Positions 5,853 through 6,041 of a stretch of DNA of 6,041 bases are shown piece after piece. The notes under the pieces were generated by a model that had not been told where the DNA came from, searched no databases, and saw nothing but the letters and a program-made list of their open reading frames with translations. Position 1 is the first letter of the stretch, and each line of letters opens with the position of its first letter. The position numbers and the translations under genes are program-made. The stretch is from Methylovirgula sp. (GTDB lineage: Bacteria; Pseudomonadota; Alphaproteobacteria; Rhizobiales; Beijerinckiaceae), in the NCBI GenBank assembly GCA_030044485.1, contig JASHVQ010000026.1, positions 1 to 6,041 of the forward strand, written 5' to 3'.

Positions 5853-6041
5853 TCAGGCCGCTTCGCCTTCCTGTTTCTCGATGCCCTCGCCGAGCGCGAA
5901 GCGCACGAAAGCTTGGAGCGCGATCGGCGCGCCGGCCGCGGCTTCGCTCTCCTTGACGACCTGACCGATGCTCTTGCCGGCATGTTCGGCATGGATCGAG
6001 GGCTGATCGACGAGGCAGACTTCCTTGTAATAGGTCTTGAG
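5853..6041 (-). CDS. tsf: Elongation factor Ts, C-terminal fragment
   Basis: The last 62 codons of a minus-strand gene enter from the right edge. The translation includes [17 protein letters not shown], then [12 protein letters not shown] and [13 protein letters not shown] near the C-terminus, which are hallmarks of EF-Ts. The segment covers the end of the core domain and the C-terminal module. EF-Ts exchanges GDP for GTP on EF-Tu during translation elongation. The TGA stop at 5853-5855 lies 19 bp from the stop of the convergent metallophosphoesterase gene, and I see no strong terminator hairpin between them. In many alphaproteobacteria pyrH follows directly; here it lies about 4.1 kb away, beyond three genes on the other strand. 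Identity is secure despite truncation at the window edge. Confidence 0.95.
   Translation of the reverse strand, partial: LKTYYKEVCLVDQPSIHAEHAGKSIGQVVKESEAAAGAPIALQAFVRFALGEGIEKQEGEAA

Overview
The window looks like alphaproteobacterial chromosome, probably Rhizobiales/Hyphomicrobiales. The basis is high GC with GC-rich third codon positions, the protein sequences of Frr, PyrH and the Tsf tail, and the core order tsf, pyrH, frr, uppS. A Beijerinckiaceae/Methylocystaceae-type host is only a guess. No RNA genes, CRISPR arrays, transposases or integrases are visible.

Layout. The minus strand carries the core translation and cell-envelope genes: the 3' end of tsf (elongation factor Ts) at the right edge, then pyrH (UMP kinase), frr (ribosome recycling factor) and the 5' end of uppS (undecaprenyl diphosphate synthase) at the left edge. 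In many alphaproteobacteria these genes are nearly contiguous. Here about 4.1 kb separates tsf from pyrH, and it holds three genes on the opposite (plus) strand: an orphan NarL/FixJ-type response regulator, an 825-residue TonB-dependent outer-membrane receptor, and a small calcineurin-like metallophosphoesterase. The response regulator is divergent from pyrH across a 188-bp gap. The metallophosphoesterase converges on tsf with only 19 bp between the stop codons.

How the genes may work together. Tsf, PyrH, Frr and UppS are housekeeping functions: translation elongation, UDP supply, ribosome recycling and lipid-carrier synthesis. The plus-strand block could be an envelope uptake unit, with the response regulator controlling the receptor. 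No histidine kinase, TonB/ExbBD, ABC transporter or siderophore gene is present to name a signal or substrate. The receptor has eight mature cysteines in four close pairs, which suggests disulfide-braced extracellular loops.

The gaps (92-256, 818-1023, 1747-1934, 2580-2760, 5239-5311) are all under 300 bp and hold only small inverted repeats and weak promoter-like or terminator-like sequences. I see no clear evidence of a wholly new system. The most notable point is the interruption of the tsf-pyrH junction by a sensor-less regulator and receptor module.
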